A stretch of DNA of 64,000 nucleotides from Acanthacorydalis orientalis (GCA_034766995.1 CM068317.1:50275925-50339924); one strand, 5' to 3'; numbered from the stretch's first letter, positions 44,001 to 53,280 are shown. The notes: generated by a model not told the origin, from the letters alone. Numbers and translations: made by a program.

Positions 44001-46201
44001 TCGTGCACGACGAGCTCAGGCAGGAGAGGCAGGCGCGCGAGAGGGTCAGCCGCGAGAAGGAGGTGATCCTGGCGGAGAAGTACACGGTCGAGAGCAGCCT
44101 CGCGGACGTCCGGCTCGAGCTCGAGCTGAAGGACGAGCGTCTCAGATCGCTCCAGCAGGAGATCGACGATCTGACGTTCGGCGGCAAGGAGGACGAGGTC
44201 GCGACGCTCCGGAAACAGAAGCAGGACTGCGAGAGACGGCTGCACGAGCAGGAGGAGGAGCTCGACGATCTCGCCGGCCAGGTGCAGATACTCGAGCAGG
44301 CGAGGGTGCGGCTCGAGATGTCGCTCGAGCAGCAGAAGAAAGAGGCGAAGAGGGAGTCGCAGCAGCGCGAGGACGAGCTCGAGGAGGTCAGGGGAAACGC
44401 GCAGAAGAAGGTCAAAGGTAAATAAAATACCGGAGGACGGCGCGCGCCGCTCGAGCGGATCGAGCGGGGCACGCGTCACGGAACGTCGTCGTCTGTTGCA
44501 GCCCTCGAAGCGCAGCTCGAGAACGAGCACGAAGAGCGGACGCTGCTGCTCCGAGAGAAGCACTCGCTCGAACGGAGGCTCGCGACGATAGCCGAGGAGG
44601 GCCGCACCGAGAAGGAGGGCGACGAGGCGCAGCTGCAGCGACTGAAACGCGACCTGAAGCGGACGAAGGCGCTGCTGAGGGACGCGCAGACGATGCTCGA
44701 ACGGGCGAAGGCCGACAATCCCGGAAAAGCGGTCATCAGACAGCTGCGCAATCAGCTCGACGACCTCGAGTGCGCCCGCGCGGCCGCCGTGAAATCGAAA
44801 CAGTCGCTCGAGACCGAGCTGTCGGAGCTGCAGTCGCAGCTCGACGAGGCGCACAGACAGAGGTCCGAGGCCGAGGATAAGGCGAACGCGGCGACGAGGG
44901 AGCGCATCGACCTGAGGACGCAGATCGAAGAGAACGAGGAGGAGCTCGCCGAAGTGCTCAAGAAGTACAGGTCGGCCGTGCAGCAGCTGTCGATGGACCA
45001 GATGGCGTTGCAGGAGCAGATGTCGCTCGTCGCGGAGCTCGAGGGCGAGAGGAACGGCCTGAAGGAGCAGCTCGCCGAGATGACGTCGAAGCTCGAGTCG
45101 AGGGAGACGATGGACGACTCGTCGACGAACGTGCAGACGAAGAGGTGCGCGGCGCTCGCGATCGCGACGTGCGGGCGGGCGGCCGAGCGACAGCGACGGA
45201 CGGACGGACGGACGGGTCCGTCGCGCCGGCTCGACCGCGCGACCGCTGCGAAACGCGCGACCACCTTCTTCTTGTTTTCCAGGATGGAACTGAGAGTCAA
45301 GGAGCTCGAGTCGAAGCTCGAGTTCGAGCAGACGACGCGCGGACGCCTCGAAGTGCAGATAGCGAGACTGAAGGAGACCGTCGACAAACTGCAGACGGAC
45401 GTCTCGCACTCCAGGGTCAGGGAGCAGACGGCGCAGGACACGATTCGGAAGGTGCAGAGGAGCCTCCGGTAAGTCGGCGGGCGCGACTAGCGACCGGAGC
45501 GGCGCACGCGTTCGACCGTTGACCGCCGTTTCACGATTGCAGCGAGCTCAAGGACGAGCACACGGCGTCGATGGCGCGCGAGAGCGAATCGGCGCAGAAG
45601 CGCAAAGAGCTAGAGAAGAAGTTCGAGTCGGCCGAGGCGGAGACGGCGGCGGCGAAGTCCGACCTCAGGCTGGCGCTGCAGCGGATCGAAGACCTGCAGG
45701 CGGCGATTCAGGGCGAGCTCGAGGACACGACGTCCGACCATTCCGACTCGGATCACGACAGCTACAGCTCGGACGAGAGCATCGAAACGTTTCTGGCGAA
45801 CCACAAGCTCAGCCCCGTCAAAACCGCGGACCGACCGTCGCTGCAGCTGGACAGCGGGCCCAGGTAAATATACGCTCTGTCGGTTGATTTCGCACGCCCG
45901 CACCGTGTCCCGCCGTGTATGCGTCGGTCCCCCCGGCACTCGCCCCCCGCACGTCCCCGTCCCCGTCCCCGTCCCCTGAAACGTCGCCGACACCGGACGA
46001 GTGTGTGTAGTCGGCGGAATGTGTTGCGCGAACAGAGAACGCAAGATACGAACTAGGACACGGTCGTTGATTTTAATCGTTCCGTTTGTACTAACACGGC
46101 AGGTCGTCTCAAAATGAGTAGTTTCTTCCTATTGTAGGTCCGTCGAGCGCAACGTTCGGCCGAACGCGACGCCGAGCCCCGCGAAGAGTTCGTTCGCGTA
46201 G
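28434..46201 (+). CDS. Myo18: Unconventional myosin XVIII (Mhcl/Myo18), 3' part: motor end, IQ motif, coiled-coil tail
   Basis: Nine exons join in frame to 844 codons including the stop: 28434-28582, 30235-30358, 33454-33543, 43408-43770, 43826-44417, 44502-45144, 45283-45468, 45543-45863, 46138-46201. Phases fit at every junction and all introns are GT-AG. The product starts with the last motor strand (IFFRPGTLSHLEAQRD), then an IQ motif (LQAHCRGYLSR), the conserved neck (QRNVRAFLSVRDWPWWRLL) and about 700 residues of heptad-rich coiled coil resembling the MYO18A tail, ending in an acidic DSDHDSYSSDES region and a short Pro/Ser tail. Myosin XVIII is an actin-associated cytoskeletal protein whose motor has little ATPase activity and whose tail dimerises. 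The motor and any PDZ domain are not seen in the window, so this entry is 5' partial. The nearest animal relatives are MYO18A/B and fly Mhcl; a class II myosin is less likely given the neck and IQ sequence. Confidence 0.93.
28755..28808. repeat. (TA)n(TG)n microsatellite
   Basis: TA run continuing into TG repeats. Confidence 0.94.
30072..30182. repeat. (TA)n/(TACATA) microsatellite
   Basis: Degenerate TA array with several TACATA and TGTA interruptions, ending 52 bases before a coding exon. Confidence 0.94.
30235..30358 (+). CDS. Myo18: Myo18 exon: post-IQ neck (QRNVRAFLSVRDWPWWRL)
   Basis: The acceptor is cccgtttcag and the donor is ACG|GTAAGC. The first base completes an Arg codon from the previous exon and the exon ends in phase 0. 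The sequence RNVRAFLSVRDWPWWRLL followed by DVHRTEQELRAK is the head-tail junction typical of class XVIII and class II myosins. A long (TA)n array sits immediately upstream in the intron. Confidence 0.93.
31012..31519 (+). mobile_element. Mariner-type DNA transposon relic, copy 2 (both ends present)
   Basis: About 508 bp with 24-bp terminal inverted repeats (20 of 24 match): AACTAATTCGGCGCC near the left end and GGCGCCGAATTAATTTG near the right end, beginning TCAGG and ending CCTAA as in mariners. An ATG at 31184 opens a transposase N-terminus, MAFEKRHIKHRILFAFRLKK, which soon degenerates. The catalytic domain is absent, so the copy cannot move by itself. Confidence 0.85.
32734..32811. repeat. 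(TA)n/(TG)n microsatellite
   Basis: TA run, short TG run and a second TA run. Confidence 0.94.
33454..33543 (+). CDS. Myo18: Myo18 exon: first coiled-coil segment
   Basis: A 90-bp exon, phase 0 on both sides, between ttgttttgcag and AAG|GTGAGT. It encodes 30 residues of heptad coiled coil starting EELETLRTKVEKLEQERT. Because both ends are phase 0 it can be included or skipped without breaking the frame. Confidence 0.9.
35033..35073. repeat. (TA)n/(CA)n microsatellite
   Basis: Short TA array ending in CA units. Confidence 0.9.
35560..35770 (-). mobile_element. Reverse-transcriptase-like relic
   Basis: On the minus strand a frame reads GNALGFSEPLDQWITERLRR, like the thumb region of non-LTR reverse transcriptases (LGFSEPLLxWIxxYL), with degraded sequence on both sides and frame breaks. 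Family assignment is not possible. Confidence 0.42.
37012..37220 (+). mobile_element. Mariner-type relic, copy 3 (right end missing)
   Basis: The left 200 bp match copies 1 and 2 (TCGAATCGATCGCAACTCTG, then ACATTTAAAAGCCGC, then GACGCGATGGCGTCCGAAG). Similarity stops after the transposase start, so it is 3'-truncated. Confidence 0.8.
38426..43207 (+). CDS. Giant alternative first exon of Myo18 (disordered N-terminus, 1594 codons)
   Basis: This is an uninterrupted frame from an ATG at 38426 to a GAG|GTACAT donor at 43207, phase 0. The next tail exon at 43408 also starts in phase 0, so splicing gives a predicted 2316-residue protein with the myosin XVIII tail but no motor. Residues 1-1290 are low-complexity Ser/Thr/Ala/Arg/Asp/Gly sequence. 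About 1310-1320 has a proline stretch PPLPRR, 1375-1440 is SP-rich (SRSPSPMSSRSS), and 1440-1594 looks more conserved-like, with KISDFLKRTDHVMDEWK, GRSRSAANIAIKGY and an acidic end. No known domain is recognised. The frame continues 52 codons past the donor to a stop at 43363, so an unspliced product is possible. Attachment to Myo18 is inferred from strand, position and phase only; an independent nested gene is the alternative. Confidence 0.68.
43408..43770 (+). CDS. Myo18: Myo18 exon: coiled-coil tail
   Basis: Acceptor tgtgttttgcag, donor AAG|GTAAGC, 121 codons, phase 0 on both ends. It begins LSEMTADLAEEHSTATLATE and contains the conserved KYERTLRELEFTKRRLQQ block. It is the common acceptor exon for the motor-end route (from 33543) and for the large upstream reading frame ending at 43207. 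Confidence 0.94.
43826..44417 (+). CDS. Myo18: Myo18 exon: coiled-coil tail
   Basis: A 55-bp intron precedes this exon; the acceptor is gatgatttcag. It encodes 197 codons plus one base, starting LTDAYEEVEEQRQVVGQWKR and including the family-typical EKKQRKFDSETQLVHDE and LRLLLEEQNSRNNLLEKKQR stretches. Donor AAAG|GTAAAT. Confidence 0.94.
44502..45144 (+). CDS. Myo18: Myo18 exon: coiled-coil tail
   Basis: Acceptor ctgttgcag. It encodes heptads starting ALEAQLENEHEERTLLLREK and includes LKRDLKRTKALLRDAQTML, which is strongly conserved in class XVIII tails. The donor AAGAG|GTGCGC is weaker than the others, but the next exon restores frame and homology, so I place it here. Confidence 0.9.
45283..45468 (+). 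CDS. Myo18: Myo18 exon: coiled-coil tail
   Basis: Acceptor ttcttgttttccag, donor CCG|GTAAGT. It encodes MELRVKELESKLEFEQTTRG, corresponding to the RELETRLEFE block of vertebrate MYO18A. The incoming split codon gives Arg and the outgoing split codon gives Arg. Confidence 0.93.
45543..45863 (+). CDS. Myo18: Myo18 exon: end of coiled coil and acidic region
   Basis: Acceptor cacgattgcag, donor CAG|GTAAAT. It encodes the last heptads (LRLALQRIEDLQAAIQGELE) and then an acidic serine-rich stretch, SDHSDSDHDSYSSDES, followed by IETFLANHKLSP. The position matches the acidic segment after the coiled coil in vertebrate MYO18A. Confidence 0.93.
46138..46201 (+). CDS. Myo18: Myo18 last coding exon
   Basis: Acceptor ttcttcctattgtag. 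The first base completes an Arg codon and 20 further residues (SVERNVRPNATPSPAKSSFA) precede a TAG at 46199-46201. The tail is short, basic and Pro/Ser-rich. Confidence 0.82.
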
Positions 46202-47350
46202 GCGCCGCCGTCGTCCCGCCCCCGGACGGCCGGCGCCGGAGTCGCGGCGCGAGGAAGGGACACGGAGCGGCGTCCGGTCGAACGGGTCGAGCGACGAGCG
46301 CGGTGGTCGTGCGGACCGGCCGTCGCCGAGGCGACCCGCGTTCAGTACGCGGACGACCCCGCAGGATATGTCGGAGCGATCGATTTCGATTTCGTTACAG
46401 AGTGTAAACTACGATGCCAAATAATCCGTTTCTGTGTACATTTTTAAAATTTTTCTATACTCGATTGTACAAAAGCAGCCGCCTGTCTATTTTCTTAAAC
46501 CGTCTCTCTGCTTCTTTTTCTAAAATGTCTGTTGCGTGTCCGTGCGTGTACGCGCGCGCGCGCCCGTTAGCGGAACGTATTGTGCGTAAATTCAGGCGAA
46601 CTTTGATTGCCGCTCCCTTTTGTCGATGACCGCAGAATAACTCTCGTCGATTCTGCACGAAAACACGTCGTGTCGTATGTCTGCTGCACTTCGCGCACGA
46701 GACGCTCGTCTGTGTTCGATCCGGCGTGCGCGTTGCGGCTCATCTCTCTATCGAAACAAACGCGAACGGTTGCCATTTCTGTTTTCGCCCGACGACGACT
46801 ACGACGACGACGGCGCCTCTAGTAATAATTAAATAGTAATAGAAACAAACAAACGACAATGTGATACGTGAACGGCCGATCGATATGTTGACCGTCGTTC
46901 GGCGGCGTACATTTCATTCGTTATTTACGAAAGAGCCGGAACGCCGGACCCGTGAGCGAACAGACAACAACGGTCGGCCGACGCCTTGCTTTTATGCTCG
47001 TGAACGCGCGAAACGGGCGGCGATCGAATGGGGTTTCGCCGCGGTGGCGATTCGTGACCGCACGATGAAGCGAGCCGTTTCTGTTCCGTGACGATTTTGT
47101 CGTCACCGCTCGCCATTTTATTTCATCGTATTTTCTATTTGGATTTTTTTTCTCTCCGTCACATTCTCCTCTTCAGTTAATCATAATTGTGTAATATTTC
47201 GATGTAGTAGTTGAAAACACCTACTCGTCGCACTAATCGTTTATATAGCAATTGTATTTTATGTTGAAATTGTATTATATTATATCGATGCATATTTAAT
47301 TATAATGTATATCTTGTGGACTTGAAATAAATATTATATGTACGACCGAG
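46202..47350 (+). other. Probable Myo18 3' untranslated region
   Basis: No coding sequence is supported here. The stretch becomes AT-rich toward its end and contains an AATAAA at 47326-47331, the first good polyadenylation signal after the stop codon. Confidence 0.55.
47326..47331 (+). terminator. Candidate polyadenylation signal AATAAA (Myo18)
   Basis: AATAAA in an AT-rich context 1.1 kb after the myosin stop codon. Assignment to Myo18 rests on position. Confidence 0.5.
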
Positions 47351-48958
47351 CGCCGTTTCGATCGACGGACTCCTCTGTCCGGCCGGCCGGACGGTCACCC
47401 GTTACCAGAAAGAAGAACCGACGCTTCGGATTTAGTTCGGGTCCGGTGGTTTCGTCGAACTTCCGAATCGGCCGGTCGATGGCGCGATGACGGCGGCGGC
47501 GCGGAACGCTACGATGGGTGCGCAAATAGCCGTCGTACGGTTGCAGCGGACTCGACATTTTTCACAGCGGAGGCCCGACGCGCACCGGAACCGCCGTTAA
47601 AGTTTCCGGCCCCGCAACCGTTACAGAAAAGAGAACGGGACGTTAACAAATTCGAGAACTCCGAACGAAAGGAAATCGGTCAGAGGGCGGCACGTTGACA
47701 AGTTGAAATTAAACGTTCTGCCCTTATCGAACACTGTGCACTCTCGATCGGCCACGGAAATCTATTGCGATGTGTTTTTAGGCTTCGGAGAATGTGAAAG
47801 ACGATCGTCGTTTTTTTTTTTTTTTTTTTTTGCAAAAAAGTGCAACCAGGTCTCGCCGTTCAGATCTAGGTGTTGACGTTACATTTATAATTATTGTTAT
47901 TAAATTTTGTGTAAAACGATTTAGATGCCCCTCTGGTAGAAAGCCACGTGCGTTCTCAGCCACGACGACGCCTGCGAAAATCAGACATGAAACTCCAGTT
48001 TGATTTTCCGTTGGTGAAACACGTACGAGGAGACGGTTATTTCATGGAACCATGCGAACGGGAGGTCGCACCGATCCACAACAAGCACGTTTCACTTGCC
48101 CCCCCCCACCCCCGCCGATTTAAACCACGGTTATCTATAAAGGTCACAGCCAAATTTTGCAGTGGTGACCGTCTGATGAATTCATTTAAGTTCATAAACG
48201 TTTCTCATGCGTACAGCATCCTCGGCATTATTATTCGATTACGATGCTTTGTCAGATAAGAAGGGTAAACAAACAAATCCACATGTAGTCTCCGTTCTCT
48301 GTCCTGTTTTTTTTTTTTTTTTTTATTTGTTCTTCACAGCGCTAGATCAACAGCAACTTGCGTTCGATTGTATGAGGTAAGTCGTCGACTGGCCGTCGTC
48401 AAGTCTCTTTCTTTGATTCGAACCGAAACGAAAACAAAATGGACAGGTGAAATGATTGTCTAAGAGACGTTCTCGATGTTCGTGACGATGTGAAAGAAGT
48501 TCTGGTGAGAACATTGAAACGCACTTTGTGATTCCCGGATCGACGCCTACACGACGTTGTTAACGATCGCGAAATTGCTCCAAATCTGTCCGTTTCTAAT
48601 TGTGTTCTATAATCTTCACTGTGTCGTGTGTCGCGGTCGATGACGCTCTGTTCGGCACGTGTGTTTATATGATTTTCGTTCGTAATTCCTTTCGGAAATT
48701 CGATCGACTCGACTCGAGTGTCGCTCTCCGAACGTCCCCCGCCGCCCCTGGAAAGCGGCGGCGGCGGCGTCTTCGCTGCGCGCTCGGTCGAAAGTTTAAG
48801 CGCCGCTGGTTTCGGTGCGCTGCCTCGCTCCGATTGGCCGCCGCGCGACTATCTCCGTCTTCGTCGCGCACGTGCGCTCCAGTATTCGCCACGAGCTGTC
48901 ATGTTGAAGTGTCATAGGCGGGCGGTTGTCGCGTCTGTCGCCGTCCGTACCCGCAACG
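47351..48958. other. Intergenic region upstream of the hAT-derived gene
   Basis: No gene is supported apart from the possible 37-bp exon at 48340. It includes T/A homopolymers (47811-47831, 48307-48324). The last 250 bp are GC-rich, likely the promoter and 5' UTR of the gene at 48959. Confidence 0.5.
48340..48376 (+). other. Possible 37-bp exon
   Basis: A long T run and ttgttcttcacag precede 37 bases that end GAG|GTAAGT, so both splice signals are strong. One frame is stop-free but too short to recognise. It may be a 5' untranslated exon of the hAT-derived gene starting at 48959, or an unused exon. Confidence 0.25.
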
Positions 48959-50749
48959 ATGGAAATCGACATATACCAGAAGATCGTCGGCGGCGTGTAC
49001 CACCTGATCGAGGAGCGGAAAGGCAAGTCGGCGATCTGGAACACGTTCCGCGTGATCTACGACGAGAACGAAGAGATCGTGCCCGGTTACCTCGCGTGCA
49101 TGACGTGTAAGAAGGTGTACCCGCACAGCCATAAGACCGGCACGTCGAATCTGCTCAAGCACAAGTGTTTCTCGAGGTCGACGTCGATACTGAAGATACT
49201 GTCGCTGAAGAAGAACAAGTCGACGTCGTGCTCGAAGAAGACGCAAGACCTGTTCTTGCAGAAGGCGATCGGGTTCGCGTGCAAGGACCTGAGGCCGTTC
49301 GACGTGATCACCGGCAGGGGGTTCGTCGAGCTGTCGCAGTTCCTCGTCGATCTCGGCGGCAAGTACGGCAAGGTGGACGTCGAGTCGCTGATACCGGACA
49401 GCGCGACGATCGCGCAGCAGGCGAGGAAGCTCGCCGACGACAAGAGGAAGGCGATCGCGCACGAGCTGAAGGAAATCCTCGTGTTCGTCGGCGGCAGCAT
49501 CACGCTCGACACGTGGTGCGATCCGTACCGCAAGGTCGAGTACCTGAGGACGGTCGTCCGTTACGTCGACCCGAGGAGTTTCGCGCCGGTCGAGCGCGTG
49601 CTGTACGTCGGCGAGATGAGCGGCGACGTCGGGCGGACCGTCGAGCTCGTGCGGTTCGTGCTGATCAGGGCGTGGAGGAGGTTCGGCATCGACGTGCTGC
49701 CGAGCCGGCTCGTGTTCGTGACGAAGCGCGACCCGACGTTCGTAGAGGCGCTGCAGCCGTTCGACCGCGTCGGCTGCGCGGTCGACGCGATCGACCGCGT
49801 CGTCGAGCGCGTCCTCGCGGAGATCGACGACGAGACCGGCGAGGTCTCGAACGCGAAGGCGATAGTCCGCGCGCTCGCGGCCGAGACGCTCGACTCGAAG
49901 GAACGGCCGGCGCTGCCGGACGTCGAGACGGTCGACGGCGACTGGACGGCGCTGCTGCGCGCGCTCGACGCCGTCGCGGTCGAGTGGGACGCGGTCGTGC
50001 GGACGCTGTTCGAGCGCGACGCCGCGTTCGTCGTCGACGCGATCGACAGGGACGCGGTCGTCGCGCTCGTCGACTTCCTCAAGATGTTCGAGGACGCGTG
50101 CGACGAGATGCGCTCGAGCGGAGCGCCGACGTCGTACCTCGTGCCGGTCTGGTTCCGGAAGCTCAAGAACCACGTGCTGTTCTCGCTCGCCGGGCGCTCG
50201 CAGTCGATAAAGACGACGGCGATGAGCGCGTTCGTCGAGTGCTACGACGTCGACGTGTTGCACCGGGTCGCGGTGTTCCTGCATCCGCGGATGAAGAGCC
50301 TCAAGATGTTCGACGACGACGAGAAGAACGAGATCTACGCCGAGGTGAGGAAGCTGCTCGTCGAACAGGAGGCGAAGATGTCCGCGTTCTCGGTCGGGAC
50401 GGCGCCGGGGCGTCGCGCCGACGACGCGAAGAACGTGCACGTCGACTTCGAGGACTCGTCCGACGACGACGAGGACAAGAGCGAGATGACGCACTATCTG
50501 AAGATACAGGTGCTGAAGAACGACAACTTCAAGATACTGGAGTGGTGGAAGAACCACACGTTCGAGTTCCCGACGCTGAGTCGGGTCGCGCGCTTCGTCC
50601 ACTCGATCCCGGCGTGCGCCGCGGCCGCGTCGTACGAGAGCCTCCTGCACGCGGCGCGGCCGCCGCTCGGGCCGGACACGCTCGACGACATGCTGTTCCT
50701 GAACGGTTTCGACGACCGCCACGACGTCGCGCCGCAAGACCGATCGTGA
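48959..50749 (+). CDS. Domesticated hAT transposase with BED zinc finger (DREF-like candidate)
   Basis: An intronless 596-residue protein; I start at the ATG 48959 (MEIDIYQKIVGG), although the frame is open 11 codons further. Residues 10-70 form a BED finger (C47, C50, H68, C70; IWNTF before it). Residues 105-200 align with Hermes transposase (LRPFDVITGRGFVELSQF, ITLDTWCDPY) and about 515-585 is the hAT C-terminal dimerisation domain (KILEWWKNHTFEFPTLSRVA, DDMLFLNGF). Of the catalytic triad the first Asp survives (D184). The second, in Hermes FVTDRG, is Lys here (FVTKRD), and the Glu of the SSAASER motif is not at its position (ACAAAASYES). It is therefore likely a host DNA-binding protein rather than an active transposase. 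DREF in flies has this domain order and gave BED its name, so an orthologue is plausible, not shown. Terminal inverted repeats were not seen around it. Confidence 0.85.
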   Translation: MEIDIYQKIVGGVYHLIEERKGKSAIWNTFRVIYDENEEIVPGYLACMTCKKVYPHSHKTGTSNLLKHKCFSRSTSILKILSLKKNKSTSCSKKTQDLFLQKAIGFACKDLRPFDVITGRGFVELSQFLVDLGGKYGKVDVESLIPDSATIAQQARKLADDKRKAIAHELKEILVFVGGSITLDTWCDPYRKVEYLRTVVRYVDPRSFAPVERVLYVGEMSGDVGRTVELVRFVLIRAWRRFGIDVLPSRLVFVTKRDPTFVEALQPFDRVGCAVDAIDRVVERVLAEIDDETGEVSNAKAIVRALAAETLDSKERPALPDVETVDGDWTALLRALDAVAVEWDAVVRTLFERDAAFVVDAIDRDAVVALVDFLKMFEDACDEMRSSGAPTSYLVPVWFRKLKNHVLFSLAGRSQSIKTTAMSAFVECYDVDVLHRVAVFLHPRMKSLKMFDDDEKNEIYAEVRKLLVEQEAKMSAFSVGTAPGRRADDAKNVHVDFEDSSDDDEDKSEMTHYLKIQVLKNDNFKILEWWKNHTFEFPTLSRVARFVHSIPACAAAASYESLLHAARPPLGPDTLDDMLFLNGFDDRHDVAPQDRS

Positions 50750-51157
50750 TTTCGATTCCCGACCGCGTCGTTCTACGGCGGCGCGTTCGGCCGACGACCG
50801 TGCGATTTCCCGACGCGTCGCGTCGTTGCGTGTCCGGCGACTCGCGGATCACGAGCCGAGACGGTCGACACGCCCGAAACGGAAACGATTTCGGCGAATC
50901 CGACGTGAAAACAGGGCGTGCTGTTTCGGACTCCGCTCGAGACGACGTTTTACGCTCGAGACGACGTTTTACGCTCGAGACGATGTTTTACGCTCGAGAG
51001 AGCTACCGACGAAAATATACGAATGGATTTTTCAGTACTCTGCGTTTTTTTTATTTCCTACACGCCGATCGGCTCCGGTATCGGACGGGACGGGAAAAGG
51101 AAAAACGCCCGACGGGCGAAAGTAAATCGACGAGACGGATCGATGCGAACGGATTCC
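50750..51157. other. Tail-to-tail intergenic or overlapping 3' UTR region
   Basis: Only 455 bp separate the stop of the hAT-derived gene (+) from the stop of mRpL18 (-). The stretch holds a 19-bp tandem repeat and, for the minus strand, an AATAAA. I see no plus-strand AATAAA, so the two transcripts may overlap. Confidence 0.5.
50935..50999. repeat. 19-bp tandem repeat, three full copies
   Basis: The unit GCTCGAGACGACGTTTTAC is repeated at 50935, 50954 and 50973 (one base change in the third), followed by a partial fourth copy. It lies in the presumed 3' UTR of the hAT-derived gene. Confidence 0.9.
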
Positions 51158-51163
51158 TTTATT
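51158..51163 (-). terminator. Candidate polyadenylation signal AATAAA (mRpL18)
   Basis: TTTATT on the plus strand, i.e. AATAAA on the minus strand, 42 bases after the mRpL18 stop codon. Confidence 0.6.
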
Positions 51164-51204
51164 GACACGGTCTTATAAAAAATACAAACCGAAGACGTTC
51201 CGCT

Positions 51205-52013
51205 TTAAAGTTTTCCGCGCGGGCGTTCGGTCCGGTCTCCGTACTCCGCTTCCCAAGGTTTCGGCGGTCTGTCGGTATCCCAAGGCCTGTGCGGCAGGAA
51301 CCGGTCCGGTTCGGTCAACGAAATCCCTTCCGCCTTCAGCGTCTCGAGGAACGCCGACGCTTTTCCCCCTTCGACCGGTTTTACGTCGCAGCTCAAGTTC
51401 ACGACGTTCGACTCGAGGCAGCGTCGAGCGAAGACCTAGAAAACGGAACGCGTGTCGTGATCGTCGCGCCGCACGCCGGCGAGTACGTACCCTCGCGAGG
51501 TTGATGAACGCGGAGTAGTCTGTCGTACGATACAGGTGTTTTTTCAAAGCCCACTCTTTCGTGCTCGCTTCGATTACGGGCCCGTCGATGTGATGTAGAA
51601 CTTTCGCAGTCACGTGCCTCGAAGTCGTCACCAACTGTAATCTGTTATACGTCTCTGTAATATTCGTTCGCAGCGTTAATCGAAATGAAACGATTGCAAC
51701 GACACTCGTTCATAATCGTCGCTGTTACTCGGCCCTGTGCTCTGTACTACTTTTATCTATTTACGCGCACACACGGGACCGATGCCTATATAGATTTTTT
51801 GACGTGTACATACTTGTTCCAAAACGTACGGCCGGGCTTCTCTAAATGATATCCCTGAGGTTTTCGTGCAATGCGCATTTGTTCCAAATTCCTCGGATTT
51901 CTGTTCGTAAAAATCAATGGTACGTTGTCATCGGGCCCATAAGTACTGCATAATCTCGTAGAATACTTTTGTAGCACCTGTTTCATTCCCATATTCGTTT
52001 TACTTAAAAACAT
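51205..52013 (-). CDS. mRpL18: Mitochondrial large ribosomal subunit protein uL18m (mRpL18)
   Basis: Three exons on the minus strand, 52013-51814, 51641-51491 and 51435-51205, give 193 residues, close to the 180 of human MRPL18. It is a component of the mitochondrial large ribosomal subunit. The N-terminus is basic and Ser-rich ([18 protein letters not shown]), fitting an import signal. Family blocks follow: [66 protein letters not shown], and [18 protein letters not shown] near the end. The first intron uses donor AA|GTATGT and acceptor ataacag; the next AG seven bases on would shift the frame. Start, splice phases and stop all fit. Confidence 0.92.
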
Positions 52014-52180
52014 TGTTTTATTTAATTCTCTTTAATATCGGAGGTTATGTGTGGTACACAGGCATTTAACATTGGTGTATAAATACATGTACCAGCACTA
52101 TTTAACAGTTTCAGTTTTCAGTACGATCGGAAAATGTTTTTCGTGCCACTGTTTATTCAATTAACTACTTGTGTATATGT

Positions 52181-52185
52181 ATACG

Positions 52186-52270
<85 letters not shown>

Positions 52271-52303
52271 ATATGTGTGTATATATATATATATATAAAG
52301 TAT
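52181..52303. repeat. (CA)n/(TA)n compound microsatellite
   Basis: A short CA run followed by about 60 bases of uninterrupted TA and then degenerate TA/TG repeats. Confidence 0.95.
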
Positions 52304-53014
52304 ATGTGTAAAATAAAAGATTTAATTGTTTACTCTTCATATTAACAAGATATGGAATAATTAAAAATGTTATCAAAACGTACTTTGAAACAATGCGATA
52401 ATAATTAAATGTTTATCAAATTAGTTGATAAAATTAAAAGTAAAACGCAATTTTAAAAAGTTTTAATCTTTTGTTCGACAAACTAACATATTTTAATAAT
52501 CGTTATGTTTTTCTTCATACATACATTATATATATTACAATCAAATTCTGTCATTAAAATTTACAACCGATCCTTATTTTCTCGAATTTTCTGAACACAA
52601 AAATGTTTGTATGTAAGTCGTAACTTTTTCAAAAACATCTCGAAATTCAATTTTTCCCCGTCTTATTATTCCTATACTTATTAACATATTTTATTTACAA
52701 TTCTGAATCGAAACCCTGCAAAGTACATTATCAAAAAGCTAAATAATGTTTGTTCTGAGTAATCAAATATTAATAAATGTTTGATGTTCGAATTTCTATT
52801 TATGTGCATACCGAGGCACATGAAATATGAAAAGATAATATCAAGGAAACCAAAGTTTAAAGCTGTCTAATATTTATAAACTTATAACTGAAAGAAAAGA
52901 AGTCACTCATGATCTTTTCTCATAAAAACTGTATTTTTTTAAAAAAAAATATGCAAATACGATGTTCATTCAAAACTAGATTTTATAACTCTTATTGTTA
53001 GGAAAATACCTGTT

Positions 53015-53019
<5 letters not shown>

Positions 53020-53096
<77 letters not shown>
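53020..53096. repeat. (TA)n microsatellite
   Basis: About 77 bases of pure TA dinucleotide in an AT-rich background. Confidence 0.95.
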
Positions 53097-53099
<3 letters not shown>

Positions 53100-53280
53100 T
53101 TTCTTTACACGAATAGATAGTATGTATAAGGTCTATAACTGTATTAATGTTAATTGGGATTTAAGAATACATTCATATATACATTTCGTGTAATTACATG
53201 GATTCATTATTATTACCGCAGAAAATTTTTACTCTTTATACGTCAGAATCACCAGTTTCCGTATAAAAATATACGTTTAT

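Noticed and set aside
49165..51165. A 666-codon plus-strand frame and a 612-codon minus-strand frame overlapping the hAT-derived gene
   Set aside because: Both are extremely Arg-rich shadows of a GC-biased gene. Only the frame from 48959 shows BED and hAT homology.
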